Source: Desertifilum tharense IPPAS B-1220 (GTDB lineage Bacteria; Cyanobacteriota; Cyanobacteriia; Cyanobacteriales; Desertifilaceae). Taken from it: a stretch of DNA of 64,000 nucleotides. The DNA lies in NCBI RefSeq assembly GCF_001746915.1, contig NZ_MJGC01000041.1:1-64000 (forward strand), read 5' to 3'. The notes beneath the pieces are model-generated. The model searched no databases, was not told where the DNA came from, and was given only the letters and a program-made list of their open reading frames with translations. The translations under genes were made by a program, and so were the position numbers. Below, one piece after another: positions 18,398-27,205 of the stretch (the stretch's first letter is position 1; each line of letters starts with the position of its first letter).

Positions 18398-19558
18398 TGT
18401 AACATCTTATATGAACTCGCCTGTCAGGATAAACTGCAACATTTCCGCGTTGACTTATCCCAACTGGAAACCACCGCAGACTATGTTCTGCAAGTCATTC
18501 GGGAACATTACCCCAATTTAGATATTCCCTTTCATTCTCGCTGGCAGCATTTTGAAGTGGGCGGAATTTCGCGGATTGCTCAACTCAATGCTCAACTTGC
18601 CAGTTTACCCCCCATTGAGCAAGCTAAAGCAAAATACGATTTAGCCATTATTAGCGTCTTACTCGATGCTGGCGCGGGTGCAGCTTGGAAATATCAAGAA
18701 GCAGAAACTGGGGGAACCTATCAACGTTCGGAAGGGTTAGCCGTCGCTAGCCTGCGGATGTTTGAAAGGGGGTTGTTTTCGAGTTCTCCTCAAAACCACT
18801 TACAAGCCGATGCAGAAGGGTTAAAATCTTTAACAGAAAGCCGTTTAGCCGCAGGATTTCAAGTTAGTTCGGATAATCCTTTAGTGGGTCTTTCTGGTCG
18901 CTTGCAACTGCTACAAAAATTGGGTCAATCTTTAACCCATTATCCCGATTATTTTGGTTCAGACCATCCCCGACCCGGTAATTTAGTCAGTTATTTCTTA
19001 AGCCAAGCTGAGAACAAGCAAATTTCAGCAAGTTTTATTTTTACAACTATTTTAACAGGTTTAGGCGAAATTTGGCCGGGAAGATTAACCTTAGAGGGCG
19101 TTAATCTAGGGGATGTTTGGCAGCATTCCGCCTTACCCGATGCGGGTTATATTCCCTTTCACAAGCTTTCCCAATGGTTGACCTATTCTCTGTTGGAACC
19201 CTTACAAGAAATAGGCTTAGAAATTACCCAATTAAATGCACTGACCGGATTACCGGAATATCGCAACGGCGGATTATGTCTAGATTTGGGATTGCTGCAA
19301 CCTAAATCCAATCGAATTTTAGAACAAGCGCATCAAGTCGATTCAGAAGTGATTGTCGAATGGCGATCGCTAACCGTTATCCTCTTAGATAAAATAGCTC
19401 AAGTTATCCGCAAAAAACTGCAACTGAGCGAAACCGAATTACCCTTAGTAAAAGTCCTACAAGGCGGAACTTGGACAGCCGGACGAAAAATCGCCGCAGA
19501 ACTCAGACCCGGTGGAATTCCCCCGATCCAAATTGACAGCGATGGTACAGTATTTTGA
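18353..19558 (+). CDS. DUF1688 protein, Urc4 of uracil catabolism
   Basis: The 401-residue protein matches the DUF1688/URC4 family in length and in conserved blocks such as DAGAGAAWKYQE, RSEGLAVASL and the C-terminal VKVLQGGTWTAGRKIA. URC4 is required for uracil breakdown in Lachancea kluyveri; its exact reaction, thought to act on a ribosylurea-type intermediate, is not settled. The start ATG lies inside the right direct repeat. upp follows after 25 bp. Expression may now depend on read-through from, or a promoter within, the inserted toxin-antitoxin pair. Confidence 0.88.
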   Translation: MTLAYLRSPQAIRDRCNILYELACQDKLQHFRVDLSQLETTADYVLQVIREHYPNLDIPFHSRWQHFEVGGISRIAQLNAQLASLPPIEQAKAKYDLAIISVLLDAGAGAAWKYQEAETGGTYQRSEGLAVASLRMFERGLFSSSPQNHLQADAEGLKSLTESRLAAGFQVSSDNPLVGLSGRLQLLQKLGQSLTHYPDYFGSDHPRPGNLVSYFLSQAENKQISASFIFTTILTGLGEIWPGRLTLEGVNLGDVWQHSALPDAGYIPFHKLSQWLTYSLLEPLQEIGLEITQLNALTGLPEYRNGGLCLDLGLLQPKSNRILEQAHQVDSEVIVEWRSLTVILLDKIAQVIRKKLQLSETELPLVKVLQGGTWTAGRKIAAELRPGGIPPIQIDSDGTVF

Positions 19559-19583
19559 GATATCTTAGTCTCCTCCATCCCCT

Positions 19584-20219
19584 ATGACTAGCCAAGTAAC
19601 GCTCATCGATCATCCGCTATTACTGCATAAATTAACCCTAATGCGCCGTCAAGAAACCAGTACGGCAAAGTTTCGGGCTTTATTAAAAGAAGTTAGCCTA
19701 TTAATGGCCTATGAAGTGACGCGAGATTTACCGTTAAAATACGAAACCATTGAAACGCCACTCGCCACCATGAACGCGCCTGTATTAGCGCCGGATAAAA
19801 AACTGGTGATTGTCTCTATTATGCGGGCAGGACAGGGCATTCTAGATGGGATGTTGGAACTTATGCCTTCAGCGCGGGTAGGTCATGTGGGATTGTATCG
19901 CGATCCGTATACCCTCATCCCCGTGGAATACTACTTTAAAGTTCCCCAGGATGTCGAAGACCGAGATATGCTCGTAGTCGATCCGATGCTGGCGACGGGG
20001 AATTCTGCGGTGGCGGCGGTGTATCGCCTTAAAGAAACCAATCCTAGATCGATTAAGTTTGTCTGTCTATTGGCTGCGCCGGAAGGAATTGAGCATTTTC
20101 AACAGGAACATCCCGATGTCCCCATCTATACGGCAGCGATTGATGACAAGCTAGACGAGCATGGGTATATTATCCCCGGTTTGGGCGATGCAGGCGATCG
20201 CCTTTTTGGTACCAAGTAG
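19584..20219 (+). CDS. upp: Uracil phosphoribosyltransferase
   Basis: Converts uracil and PRPP to UMP. The 211 residues include the PRPP-binding motif [14 protein letters not shown] and the uracil-binding C-terminus [16 protein letters not shown]. It is adjacent to urc4. In fungi the equivalent enzyme is URC6, so here it can supply the pathway entry step as well as general salvage. Confidence 0.95.
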   Translation: MTSQVTLIDHPLLLHKLTLMRRQETSTAKFRALLKEVSLLMAYEVTRDLPLKYETIETPLATMNAPVLAPDKKLVIVSIMRAGQGILDGMLELMPSARVGHVGLYRDPYTLIPVEYYFKVPQDVEDRDMLVVDPMLATGNSAVAAVYRLKETNPRSIKFVCLLAAPEGIEHFQQEHPDVPIYTAAIDDKLDEHGYIIPGLGDAGDRLFGTK

Positions 20220-20299
20220 ACCCATTTGCGCGAACCGTCTGTCAAAATTGTAAAGTTCTATTAAGCTATAGAAGTTAACCTCTCTCAGGTTCTTTCCCT

Positions 20300-20440
20300 A
20301 TGGCGAACTCAGACGAACGCAAACAACGGATTATGGATCATGTTAAGCGCACCACCAAGCTTTCTAACGAGGTATCCCCCGCCGAGAAAGAACAGCGCAA
20401 ACAGCAAATTATGGAACATATCAAAAGAACCCGGAACTAA
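20300..20440 (+). CDS. 46-residue highly charged protein with an internal duplication
   Basis: A short frame with ATG at 20300. Two halves share the motif R-K-Q-x-I-M-x-H-(V/I)-K-R-T: ERKQRIMDHVKRT near residues 6-18 and QRKQQIMEHIKRT near 32-44. They are joined by a KLSNEVSPAEKE linker. It is very basic and probably helical. No family is recognised. It stands alone between upp and the DUF2358 gene. The clean repeat and absence of frame decay argue that it is coding. Confidence 0.6.
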   Translation: MANSDERKQRIMDHVKRTTKLSNEVSPAEKEQRKQQIMEHIKRTRN

Positions 20441-20545
20441 CCCTAAGCGGCATGGCAAAGCCGAGACAACAACGATAGGGTTGGATTAATTGATTATCTT
20501 CCAATCGGGGCGATTCGCGCTCATTCCCCGACCCATCACAGACCT

Positions 20546-20932
20546 ATGGACATCCTCGACATCCTCAAACAAGACTACCAGCGCTTTCCCAAAGACCAAA
20601 CCTACAGCGTTTACGCCAAAGACGTATACTTCAAAGACCCGCTGAACGAATTTCGGGGAGTTGAACGCTTCAAAAAGATGATTCAGTTCATCGACACCTT
20701 CTTCATCAACCCCCAAATGGACTTGCACGACATCCAGCGCCAAGAGGACACCATCCACTACACCTGGACATTAAGCTGGAATACCCCCCTTCCCTGGAAA
20801 CCCCGCATCTCCATTCCCGGCCGTACCGAACTCAAACTCAGCGACAGCGACACCATCACCTCCCATGTAGATTACTGGAATTGCTCGCGCTTAGACGTGG
20901 TGAAACAACACTTCGTCAAGAAAACCCGATAG
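20546..20932 (+). CDS. DUF2358 domain protein
   Basis: The 128-residue protein has the DUF2358 pattern: DILKQDYQRFP, DVYFKDPLNEFRGVERFKKM and a closing DYWNCSRLDVV. This is a SnoaL-like alpha+beta fold found in cyanobacteria and plastids, with unknown function. It lies 45 bp upstream of the ArsA-like ATPase on the same strand. Confidence 0.85.
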   Translation: MDILDILKQDYQRFPKDQTYSVYAKDVYFKDPLNEFRGVERFKKMIQFIDTFFINPQMDLHDIQRQEDTIHYTWTLSWNTPLPWKPRISIPGRTELKLSDSDTITSHVDYWNCSRLDVVKQHFVKKTR

Positions 20933-20977
20933 AGTTGAAGAAATATAAAAACTTTTCAGTTAGGACATTAACGATTT

Positions 20978-22165
20978 ATGCGTGTAATTCTCATGACCGG
21001 GAAAGGTGGCGTTGGTAAAACCTCCGTCGCCGCAGCAACAGGCTTGCGTTGCGCCGAACTCGGCTATCGGACATTAGTTCTCAGCACAGACCCCGCCCAT
21101 TCCCTCGCCGACAGTTTCGATCTAGAGTTGAGTCATGAAGCACGCCAAATTCGTCCCAACCTTTGGGCGGCCGAACTCGATGCGCTAATGGAACTTGAAG
21201 GGAACTGGGGTGCAGTTAAACGCTACATCACCCAAGTTTTGCAAGCGCGAGGTTTAGAAGGCGTCCAAGCCGAAGAACTGGCTATTTTACCAGGGATGGA
21301 CGAAATCTTCGGGTTAGTGCGGATGAAGCGCCACTATGACGAAGGCGAATACGATGTTTTAATTATCGACTCGGCCCCCACAGGAACGGCGTTGCGTCTC
21401 CTCAGCATTCCGGAAGTGGGGGGTTGGTATATGCGCCGCTTCTACAAACCCTTACAAGGGATGTCTGTGGCGTTGCGTCCCCTGGTAGAACCCCTATTTC
21501 GCCCCATTGCTGGCTTTTCTTTACCCGATAAGGAAGTGATGGACGCGCCGTATGAGTTTTACGAACAAATTGAAGCGCTAGAAAAGGTCTTAACCGACAA
21601 TACCCAAACCTCAGTCCGCTTAATTACCAACCCAGAGAAAATGGTGATTAAGGAATCTTTGCGCGCCCATGCTTATCTGAGCTTATACAATGTTTCTACT
21701 GATTTAGTGGTCGCCAATCGGATTATCCCCGAAGAAGTGACCGATCCGTTTTTCCAACGTTGGAAGGAAAATCAGAAACAATATCGCCAAGAAATTCACG
21801 ATAACTTTACCCCTCTTCCCGTTAAAGAGGTGCCTCTTTATTCTGAGGAAATGTGCGGGTTAGCAGCGCTAGAACGCCTGAAAGAAACTTTGTATGCCGA
21901 TGAAGATCCATCGCAAGTCTATTACAAGGAAAACACAATTCGGGTGATTCAAGAGAAAAATCAATACAGCTTAGAACTGTATTTACCCGGTATCCCCAAA
22001 GAGCAAATTCAACTGAATAAAACGGGTGACGAACTCAATATTCGCATTGGCAACCATCGCCGCAACCTGGTTTTACCGCAAGCGTTGGCAGCATTGAATC
22101 CTTCTGGGGCGAAGATGGAAGATGATTATCTAAAAATTCGCTTTGCGGATGCGGTTCGGGCTTAA
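20978..22165 (+). CDS. ArsA/Get3-like ATPase with C-terminal Hsp20-like domain
   Basis: The 395-residue P-loop ATPase of the SIMIBI class has a deviant Walker [10 protein letters not shown] at residues 8-16, switch residues in [11 protein letters not shown] and an [11 protein letters not shown]alker B region. Residues about 325-395 ([16 protein letters not shown] onward) form an ArsA Hsp20-like domain, as in other cyanobacterial and plant homologues. Cyanobacterial members are not linked to arsenite pumps, and a membrane-protein targeting or chaperone role is possible. The last 45 codons are duplicated immediately downstream. Confidence 0.88.
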   Translation: MRVILMTGKGGVGKTSVAAATGLRCAELGYRTLVLSTDPAHSLADSFDLELSHEARQIRPNLWAAELDALMELEGNWGAVKRYITQVLQARGLEGVQAEELAILPGMDEIFGLVRMKRHYDEGEYDVLIIDSAPTGTALRLLSIPEVGGWYMRRFYKPLQGMSVALRPLVEPLFRPIAGFSLPDKEVMDAPYEFYEQIEALEKVLTDNTQTSVRLITNPEKMVIKESLRAHAYLSLYNVSTDLVVANRIIPEEVTDPFFQRWKENQKQYRQEIHDNFTPLPVKEVPLYSEEMCGLAALERLKETLYADEDPSQVYYKENTIRVIQEKNQYSLELYLPGIPKEQIQLNKTGDELNIRIGNHRRNLVLPQALAALNPSGAKMEDDYLKIRFADAVRA

Positions 22166-22463
22166 AAGTCGTAGATTGGGTTAGCGTTAGCGTAACCCAA
22201 CAGCAGCCGGGGTTGTGTTGGGTTTCGTACCTCAACCCAACCTACGCAACTCAATATTCGCATTGGCAACCATCGCCGCAACTTGGTGTTACCGCAAGCG
22301 TTGGCAGCATTGAATCCTTCTGGGGCGAAGATGGAAGATGATTATCTGAAAATTCGCTTTGCGGATGCGGTTCGGGCTTAAAAGTCGTAGGTTAGGTTAG
22401 CGTTGGCGTAACCCAACAGCAGCCGGGGTTGTGTTGGGTTTCGTACCTCAACCCAACCTACGC
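22032..22463 (+). repeat. 216-bp tandem duplication of an ATPase 3' end plus palindromic element
   Basis: Units are 22032-22247 and 22248-22463, nearly identical. Each holds the last 45 codons of the ArsA-like gene, its TAA and a palindromic element built from GTTGGGTT and AACCCAAC. The second copy carries a start-less gene fragment ending at 22381. An annotator could extend the DUF305 frame back into this repeat; that extension (from 22429) is not credible. Confidence 0.9.
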
Positions 22464-22578
22464 GACTATCTTTCCCCTCTCCCGATGGGAGAATGTGGCA
22501 CTCATACCGATTAGCCTTGACCCTCTAGCTGACTGGAGAGTTAAAAATAGAAGAGTCGGGTTAATTTTAGGCGATCTT

Positions 22579-23292
22579 ATGCTATTCAAATTACTCAGAA
22601 ATTACACGCTAGTTTTAACGGTGGCGGCTTTAGCTTCAGTCACGGGGGGAATTCTAGCAGCTTGTTCCGATCCTACTGCCCGCCAGCCGGATGCGGGTCA
22701 AAATCCTGGAATGCAGGAAACGGCTAGGAGTGGGGGACATGATGGACATGGGGAAATGCATCATGGGGGGATGGATCATAGTGCAATGGAGCTTGGTCCT
22801 GCGGATGCAGAATACGATCTGCGCTTTATTGATGCGATGATTCCCCATCATGAGGGCGCGATCGCAATGGCGCAAGAAGCCCAAGAAAAATCGCAACGCC
22901 CAGAAATTCAGCAACTTTCCCAAGAAATTATCGCCGCCCAAGAACAGGAAATTGCTCAGTTAAGACAATGGCGGCAAACTTGGTATCCTGATGCAGACGA
23001 GACTCCCATTGCTTACAATCCTGAAATGGGTCATTCGATGCCGATGACGGAGGAGCAGCGGCAAAGTATGATGATGAGCATGGATTTAGGCCCTGCGGAT
23101 GCTGAATTCGATCGCCGCTTTATGCAAGCAATGATTCCCCACCATGAAGGGGCTGTGGTGATGGCACAAGATGCCCTAGGCAAGACGCAACGCCCGGAGA
23201 TTCGTCAATTATCCCAAGAAATTATTGCTGCCCAAGAACAAGAAATCACCCAAATGCAGCAATGGAAGCAACAATGGTACGCCTCTAATTAG
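22579..23292 (+). CDS. DUF305 lipoprotein with two ferritin-like domains
   Basis: A start at the ATG at 22579 gives 237 residues. The signal peptide ends in a lipobox (GGILAAC). A Met/His-rich linker follows (HDGHGEMHHGGMDHSAM), then two DUF305 repeats, each with LGPADAE(Y/F)D, FxxAMIPHHEGA and RPEIxQLSQEIIAAQEQEI. DUF305 proteins are four-helix extracytoplasmic proteins often tied to copper or metal handling. The Met/His segments fit metal binding. The frame is open to 22429, but that part is repeat DNA. Confidence 0.88.
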   Translation: MLFKLLRNYTLVLTVAALASVTGGILAACSDPTARQPDAGQNPGMQETARSGGHDGHGEMHHGGMDHSAMELGPADAEYDLRFIDAMIPHHEGAIAMAQEAQEKSQRPEIQQLSQEIIAAQEQEIAQLRQWRQTWYPDADETPIAYNPEMGHSMPMTEEQRQSMMMSMDLGPADAEFDRRFMQAMIPHHEGAVVMAQDALGKTQRPEIRQLSQEIIAAQEQEITQMQQWKQQWYASN

Positions 23293-23317
23293 ATAGATTC
23301 AGGATTTTGAGAACTGC

Positions 23318-23358
23318 GCCTTAGCTGGGGAATACCTCCTGGCTAAGGCAAATTTTTT
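23318..23358 (+). terminator. Probable intrinsic terminator after the DUF305 gene
   Basis: GCCTTAGC (23318-23325) pairs with GCTAAGGC (23342-23349), followed by AAA and six T. It lies 26 bp after the stop codon. Confidence 0.65.
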
Positions 23359-23398
23359 GCCTAACTGGAAATTGACTGGATATGTTGGATCTGTTGAT

Positions 23399-23458
23399 AG
23401 CGAAGTGACGGCTTATTTGAGGCAACTGGCAGCGGATGAGGATGGGTTTGTGCGGTGA
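23399..23458 (+). pseudogene. Possible LRV-repeat gene remnant
   Basis: The in-frame stretch ends in YLRQLAADEDGFVR and a TGA, resembling one LRV repeat of the genes downstream. There is no start codon and the rest of the gene is missing. It may be part of the same ancestral gene as the fragment at 24002-24139. Confidence 0.35.
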
Positions 23459-23791
23459 CGTTCTCTCACCGTTAAGCCTTGCGGCGATAACGGGAGCTTC
23501 TCAACCTTGCGGTAAGAGCTTCGCGCTTCTCAGGGTGTCTATCGACTAGCCCTCCACGCGCAGACACGATAAGTCCCACCGTGTTTGTGTAGCGAAAAAC
23601 CTACACCCTTAATCAAGAGAAAGTTTTACCCACCCAAGGCTTCAAGACATGACTCTTTACTTCTGGATGGAACCCCCTACATAAGAGTTGTCAAGGTTCA
23701 AACCGTTCCCAGCGTTTGCGCCCATTTAAGGGTAAGAGCAAGCTGGTCAGTGGTAAACTGATACCCTCTATTGTCGAACAAAAGGAGCTAC
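23459..23791. other. Non-coding stretch, possible mobile-element debris
   Basis: I see no intact gene. The interval is rich in short partial palindromes around 23480-23580. It separates two apparent LRV remnants and precedes a broken ribbon-helix-helix gene. This suggests the debris of an insertion, but I cannot name the element family. Confidence 0.3.
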
Positions 23792-23927
23792 ATGGCTAGA
23801 CCCTATATGCTCAGGGTTCGACTCACTGAGCAAGAGAAAGAGCGATTATAAGCTTTGATCAGATAGACGGGGTGTTTCTATGTCCGAAATCATTCAAGAC
23901 TACTGCAAACGTCTTCGGCAAACCTAA
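23792..23927 (+). pseudogene. Broken ribbon-helix-helix (CopG-like) gene
   Basis: An AAGGAG site precedes ATG at 23792. The first part reads MARPYMLRVRLTEQEKERL and then hits TAA at 23849. After a second stop and a one-base frame change the text resumes as MSEIIQDYCKRLRQT, ending at 23925-23927. The halves together match the layout of a short CopG/MobC-like RHH protein of the kind carried by plasmids and insertion elements. Confidence 0.6.
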
Positions 23928-24001
23928 CTTCTCTCGTTAATATCGAAGATCCGCTTTTATGTACTGGTCAGCATTCCCCACTCGCTAACAAAAACGGGTA
24001 T

Positions 24002-24139
24002 AACGGGAGACCCCTGCCGACATCAAGTTGGGCGATCGCCTGTAACTTAAATACGCCTGCTGCAACCCTTGCCCAATTGCGCGATGATGCGGATGATTAT
24101 GTGCGAGAAGCGATCGCCAAACATCCATCTTTAGAGTAA
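24002..24139 (+). pseudogene. 3' remnant of an eighth LRV gene
   Basis: The frame reads WAIACNLNTPAATLAQL and YVREAIAKHPSLE before TAA at 24137. This is one and a half LRV repeats matching the downstream paralogues (IA-x-N-x-NTP-x-x-x-L-x-x-L). It ends 3 bp before the first intact LRV gene, the position an upstream array member would occupy. No start or cap domain remains. Confidence 0.65.
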
Positions 24140-24142
24140 GCC

Positions 24143-25306
24143 ATGACACCAGACTCGCTTTTTGACCTCGCCAGCAACCCCAATACGCCACCGGAACAAC
24201 TGCGAGAACTCGCAACTTGTGAGGATGTCGCCATTCGTCAGTTAGTGACTGCTAACCCCAATACGCCAACTGAGGTGTTATGGAAGTTAGGGAAAGAGTT
24301 TCCCGCACAACTCCTAGAAAACCCGCTCTTACCGCTGTTGTTCTTGGAAAATCCGAGCCTTTTTATTCCTTCAAATACCTTAGTCAGTCTATTTCAATTA
24401 GAGAGAGTCCCCTGTTATTTAAAACAAGCCTTTTTGAGGAAAAACGTAGAATTTCAACAAACCATTGCCCAAAACCCTAATATGCCTGTTAGCTTTTTTG
24501 AGTGGCTGGCACAAAGTTCAGAACTCCTAGTGAGATGGGCGATCGCACAGAATCCATATATACCTCTCAGCACGATCGAGCAGTTAGCCAAAGATAGCGA
24601 TTCAAGGATTCGACGCGCAATTGGACTTCACTCTAAGACACCTGTCAGTCTTCTCGAACGGTTAGCCCAAGATAGCAATCCAGAGGTTCGAGGGGCGATC
24701 GCAGGTAAACCCAGTACCCCAGTACGCTGGCTCGAACGGTTCGCACAAGATCCCGATGCAGGGGTACGACGGGCGCTCGCAGGCAACCGTAACACCCCCG
24801 TACATATTCTTGAACAGTTGGTTCAAGATTCCGATGTCAAGGTTCGAGGAGCGATCGCCCTCAACCGAAACCTCCCAGTACATTGGCTTGAGCGACTAGC
24901 ACAAGATGCAGACGCAACTGTTCGACGGGCGATTGCATACCAACCCAATACTACAACGCATTGTCTTGAACGATTAGCACAAGATGCAGACGCAACTGTT
25001 CGAGTAGCGATCGCACGCAACCTAAACAGCCCTAAGCCTTTACTGGAAAAACTAGCACAAGATAGCGATCCAGGGGTTCGAGTAGCGATCGCACGCAACC
25101 CAAACACACCAACGGATTGGCTCAAACAGTTAGCACAAGATAGCGATTCAGGGGTTCGAGTAACGATTGTATCCAACCCAAACACCCCAGTGGATATACT
25201 TCAACGTTTAGCAGGGAATTGGGAACACTCGGTTAGCAGATGCGCCCAGGCTAAATTGGAAAAACTATTTCCTAATAGTTATCGGCGCAAAGATTGGGAT
25301 TTCTAA
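24143..25306 (+). CDS. LRV-repeat protein 1 of a seven-gene array
   Basis: The 387 residues divide into an N-terminal cap, two LRV-like repeats and an EFPAQLLENPLLPLLFLENP segment shared with all paralogues. A helical spacer of class A follows (LERVPCYLKQAFLRKNVE), then ten 26-residue repeats of the form IAxNPNTPVxxLExLAQDxxxxVRRA. LRV repeats alternate alpha and 3-10 helices and form a curved solenoid, typically a protein-binding surface. There is no signal peptide, so it is probably cytoplasmic. Unlike its siblings it starts MTPDSLFDL and ends in a unique RRKDWDF tail. Each repeat encodes A-I-A with GCGATCGC. Confidence 0.85.
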   Translation: MTPDSLFDLASNPNTPPEQLRELATCEDVAIRQLVTANPNTPTEVLWKLGKEFPAQLLENPLLPLLFLENPSLFIPSNTLVSLFQLERVPCYLKQAFLRKNVEFQQTIAQNPNMPVSFFEWLAQSSELLVRWAIAQNPYIPLSTIEQLAKDSDSRIRRAIGLHSKTPVSLLERLAQDSNPEVRGAIAGKPSTPVRWLERFAQDPDAGVRRALAGNRNTPVHILEQLVQDSDVKVRGAIALNRNLPVHWLERLAQDADATVRRAIAYQPNTTTHCLERLAQDADATVRVAIARNLNSPKPLLEKLAQDSDPGVRVAIARNPNTPTDWLKQLAQDSDSGVRVTIVSNPNTPVDILQRLAGNWEHSVSRCAQAKLEKLFPNSYRRKDWDF

Positions 25307-25321
25307 CAAGGTAAGTGAAAA

Positions 25322-26239
25322 ATGGCGATAGATACTCAGGTGCGACAGCAAGCCAGCAACCCCAACACGCCACCGGAACAACTGCGAGAACTCGCAACTT
25401 GTGAGGATGTCGCCATTCGTCAGTTAGTTGTTGCTAACCCCAATACGCCAACCGAGATGTTATGGGAGTTAGGAGAAGAGTTTCCCGCACAACTTTTAGA
25501 AAACCCGCTCTTACCGCTGTTGTTTCTCGAAAATCTGAATTTGATTGATGAGATTCCCGAACAGACGCTATTGCGCCTATTTGAATTAGACACATTACCC
25601 GATTATTTACAACAAAGATTAACCCAGGCAAGACCGGGAGGTCGATTGGCGATCGCCGAAAATTCCAACACCTCCGTGCGTTGGCTCGAACTCTTAGCCC
25701 AAGATCCAGACTTAGACGTTCGAGGAGCGATCGCAGCTAACCCCAATACACCCATTCATCTGCTCGAAGCGTTAGCACAAGATTCAGAGCCAGAGGTTCG
25801 ACGGGCGATCGCAGTTAACCCCAATACACCCATTCATCTGCTCAAACACTTAGCACCCGATCCAGAGCCAGGAGTTCGACGGAGAATCGCAGAAAACCCA
25901 AACACCCCAGTGCATATTCTGGAACTTTTAGCACAAAATACAGAATTTTGGGTGAGACAGGCGATCGCGCTCAACCCGAATACCCCAGTTTATTGGCTCG
26001 AACATTTAGCTCAAGATCCAGAAAAATGGGTTCGACGGACGATCGCACTCAACGCGAATACCCCTGTTTATTGGCTCGAACACTTAGCACAAGATCCAGA
26101 GCCAGATGTTCGACGGGCGATCGCACTCAACCCAAACACCCCTGTTTATTGGCTCAAAAGTTTAGAGAGCGATCGCGATCCTGACATTCGCGAAGCCGCC
26201 GAGGTTAAATTGAAAGAACGATTTCCCGAACTGGCATAG
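25322..26239 (+). CDS. LRV-repeat protein 2
   Basis: A 305-residue paralogue that opens with MAIDTQVRQQASNPNTPPEQ. It has the common cap, a class B spacer (LIDEIPEQTLLRLFELDTLPDYLQQ) and seven 26-residue repeats. The closing motif SLESDRDPDIREAAEVKLKE is shared by most members. It starts 15 bp after gene 1 and ends 8 bp before gene 3. Confidence 0.85.
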   Translation: MAIDTQVRQQASNPNTPPEQLRELATCEDVAIRQLVVANPNTPTEMLWELGEEFPAQLLENPLLPLLFLENLNLIDEIPEQTLLRLFELDTLPDYLQQRLTQARPGGRLAIAENSNTSVRWLELLAQDPDLDVRGAIAANPNTPIHLLEALAQDSEPEVRRAIAVNPNTPIHLLKHLAPDPEPGVRRRIAENPNTPVHILELLAQNTEFWVRQAIALNPNTPVYWLEHLAQDPEKWVRRTIALNANTPVYWLEHLAQDPEPDVRRAIALNPNTPVYWLKSLESDRDPDIREAAEVKLKERFPELA

Positions 26240-26247
26240 GTGCAAAA

Positions 26248-27075
26248 ATGGCGATAGATTCCCAAGTGCGACAGCAAGCCAGCAACCCGAACACGCCACC
26301 CGAACAACTGCGAGAATTAGCAGCTTGTGAGGATGTCGCCATTCGTCAGTTAGTTGTTGCGAACCCCAATACGCCAACTGAGGTGTTATGGGAGTTAGGA
26401 GAAGAGTTTCCCACACAACTCCTAGAAAATCCTGTATTACCGCTGTTGTTTCTCGAAAATATAAATTTAATTCAGGAAATTCCCCAAAAAACTTTAATCC
26501 GCCTGTTTGAAATAGAGACAGCGCCAGATTATTTACAACAAGGATTACTCAAGGCACAAGTTGAGGTGAAAGTGGCGATCGCACAAAACCCTAACACCTC
26601 CGTGGATATTCTTGCATCTCTAGTACAAGAGCCAGAATCACAGGTTAGATACGTGCTTCCAGCTAACCCAAGGTCAAGGACTTATTGGTCTGAACTCTTA
26701 GATCTAAATCCAGAGCTAAGAATTCGACGGACACTCGCAGAAAACCCAAATACACCCGTTTACCTGCTCGAACTTTTAGCTCAAGATCCACAGGTTCGAC
26801 GAGCGATCGCAGTTAACCCCAATACACCCATTCATCTGCTCGAACTCTTAGCTCAAGATCCACAGGTTCGACGAGCGATCGCACTCAACCCAAATACACC
26901 CGTTCATCTGCTCGAACTCTTAGCTCAAGATCCAGACCTAGTGGTTCGATTCGGAGTCACAGAAAACCCAAATACCCCACTTAATACTCTCAAAAGTTTA
27001 GAGAGCGATCGCGATCCTGATGTTCGCGAAGCCGCCGAGGTTAAATTGAAAGAACGATTTTCTGAACTGGCATAG
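26248..27075 (+). CDS. LRV-repeat protein 3 (near-identical to protein 6)
   Basis: The 275 residues comprise the cap, a class B spacer (LIQEIPQKTLIRLFEIETAPDYLQQ) and six repeats. Two of these are shortened to 24 residues (LLAQDPQVRRA). It differs from protein 6 (28929-29756) at one residue, Gln9 versus His9. The start overlaps an AGGTG ribosome-binding site formed by the upstream stop codon (TAGGTG), an arrangement repeated between most genes of the array. Confidence 0.85.
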   Translation: MAIDSQVRQQASNPNTPPEQLRELAACEDVAIRQLVVANPNTPTEVLWELGEEFPTQLLENPVLPLLFLENINLIQEIPQKTLIRLFEIETAPDYLQQGLLKAQVEVKVAIAQNPNTSVDILASLVQEPESQVRYVLPANPRSRTYWSELLDLNPELRIRRTLAENPNTPVYLLELLAQDPQVRRAIAVNPNTPIHLLELLAQDPQVRRAIALNPNTPVHLLELLAQDPDLVVRFGVTENPNTPLNTLKSLESDRDPDVREAAEVKLKERFSELA

Positions 27076-27205
27076 GTGCAAAAATGGCGATAGATTCCCA
27101 ACTGCTACAGCAAGCCAGCAACCCGCATACGCCACCGGAACAACTGCGAGAATTGGCAGCTTATGAGGATGTCGCCATTCGTCAGTTAGTTGTTGTGAAC
27201 CCCAA
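26275..27205 (+). repeat. 931-bp duplicated block, copy 1
   Basis: Identical to 28956-29886 except for one base (C at 26763, T at 29444). It covers most of LRV gene 3, the 8-bp spacer and the first ~40 codons of gene 4. It indicates very recent duplication or gene conversion. Confidence 0.9.

Noticed and set aside
22429..22578. N-terminal extension of the DUF305 protein
   Set aside because: The extension is encoded by the second unit of the 216-bp tandem repeat; the lipoprotein signal begins at ATG 22579.
23805..23835. tRNA T-loop-like GGGTTCGACTC
   Set aside because: No acceptor or anticodon arms around it; the bases encode part of the broken RHH protein.
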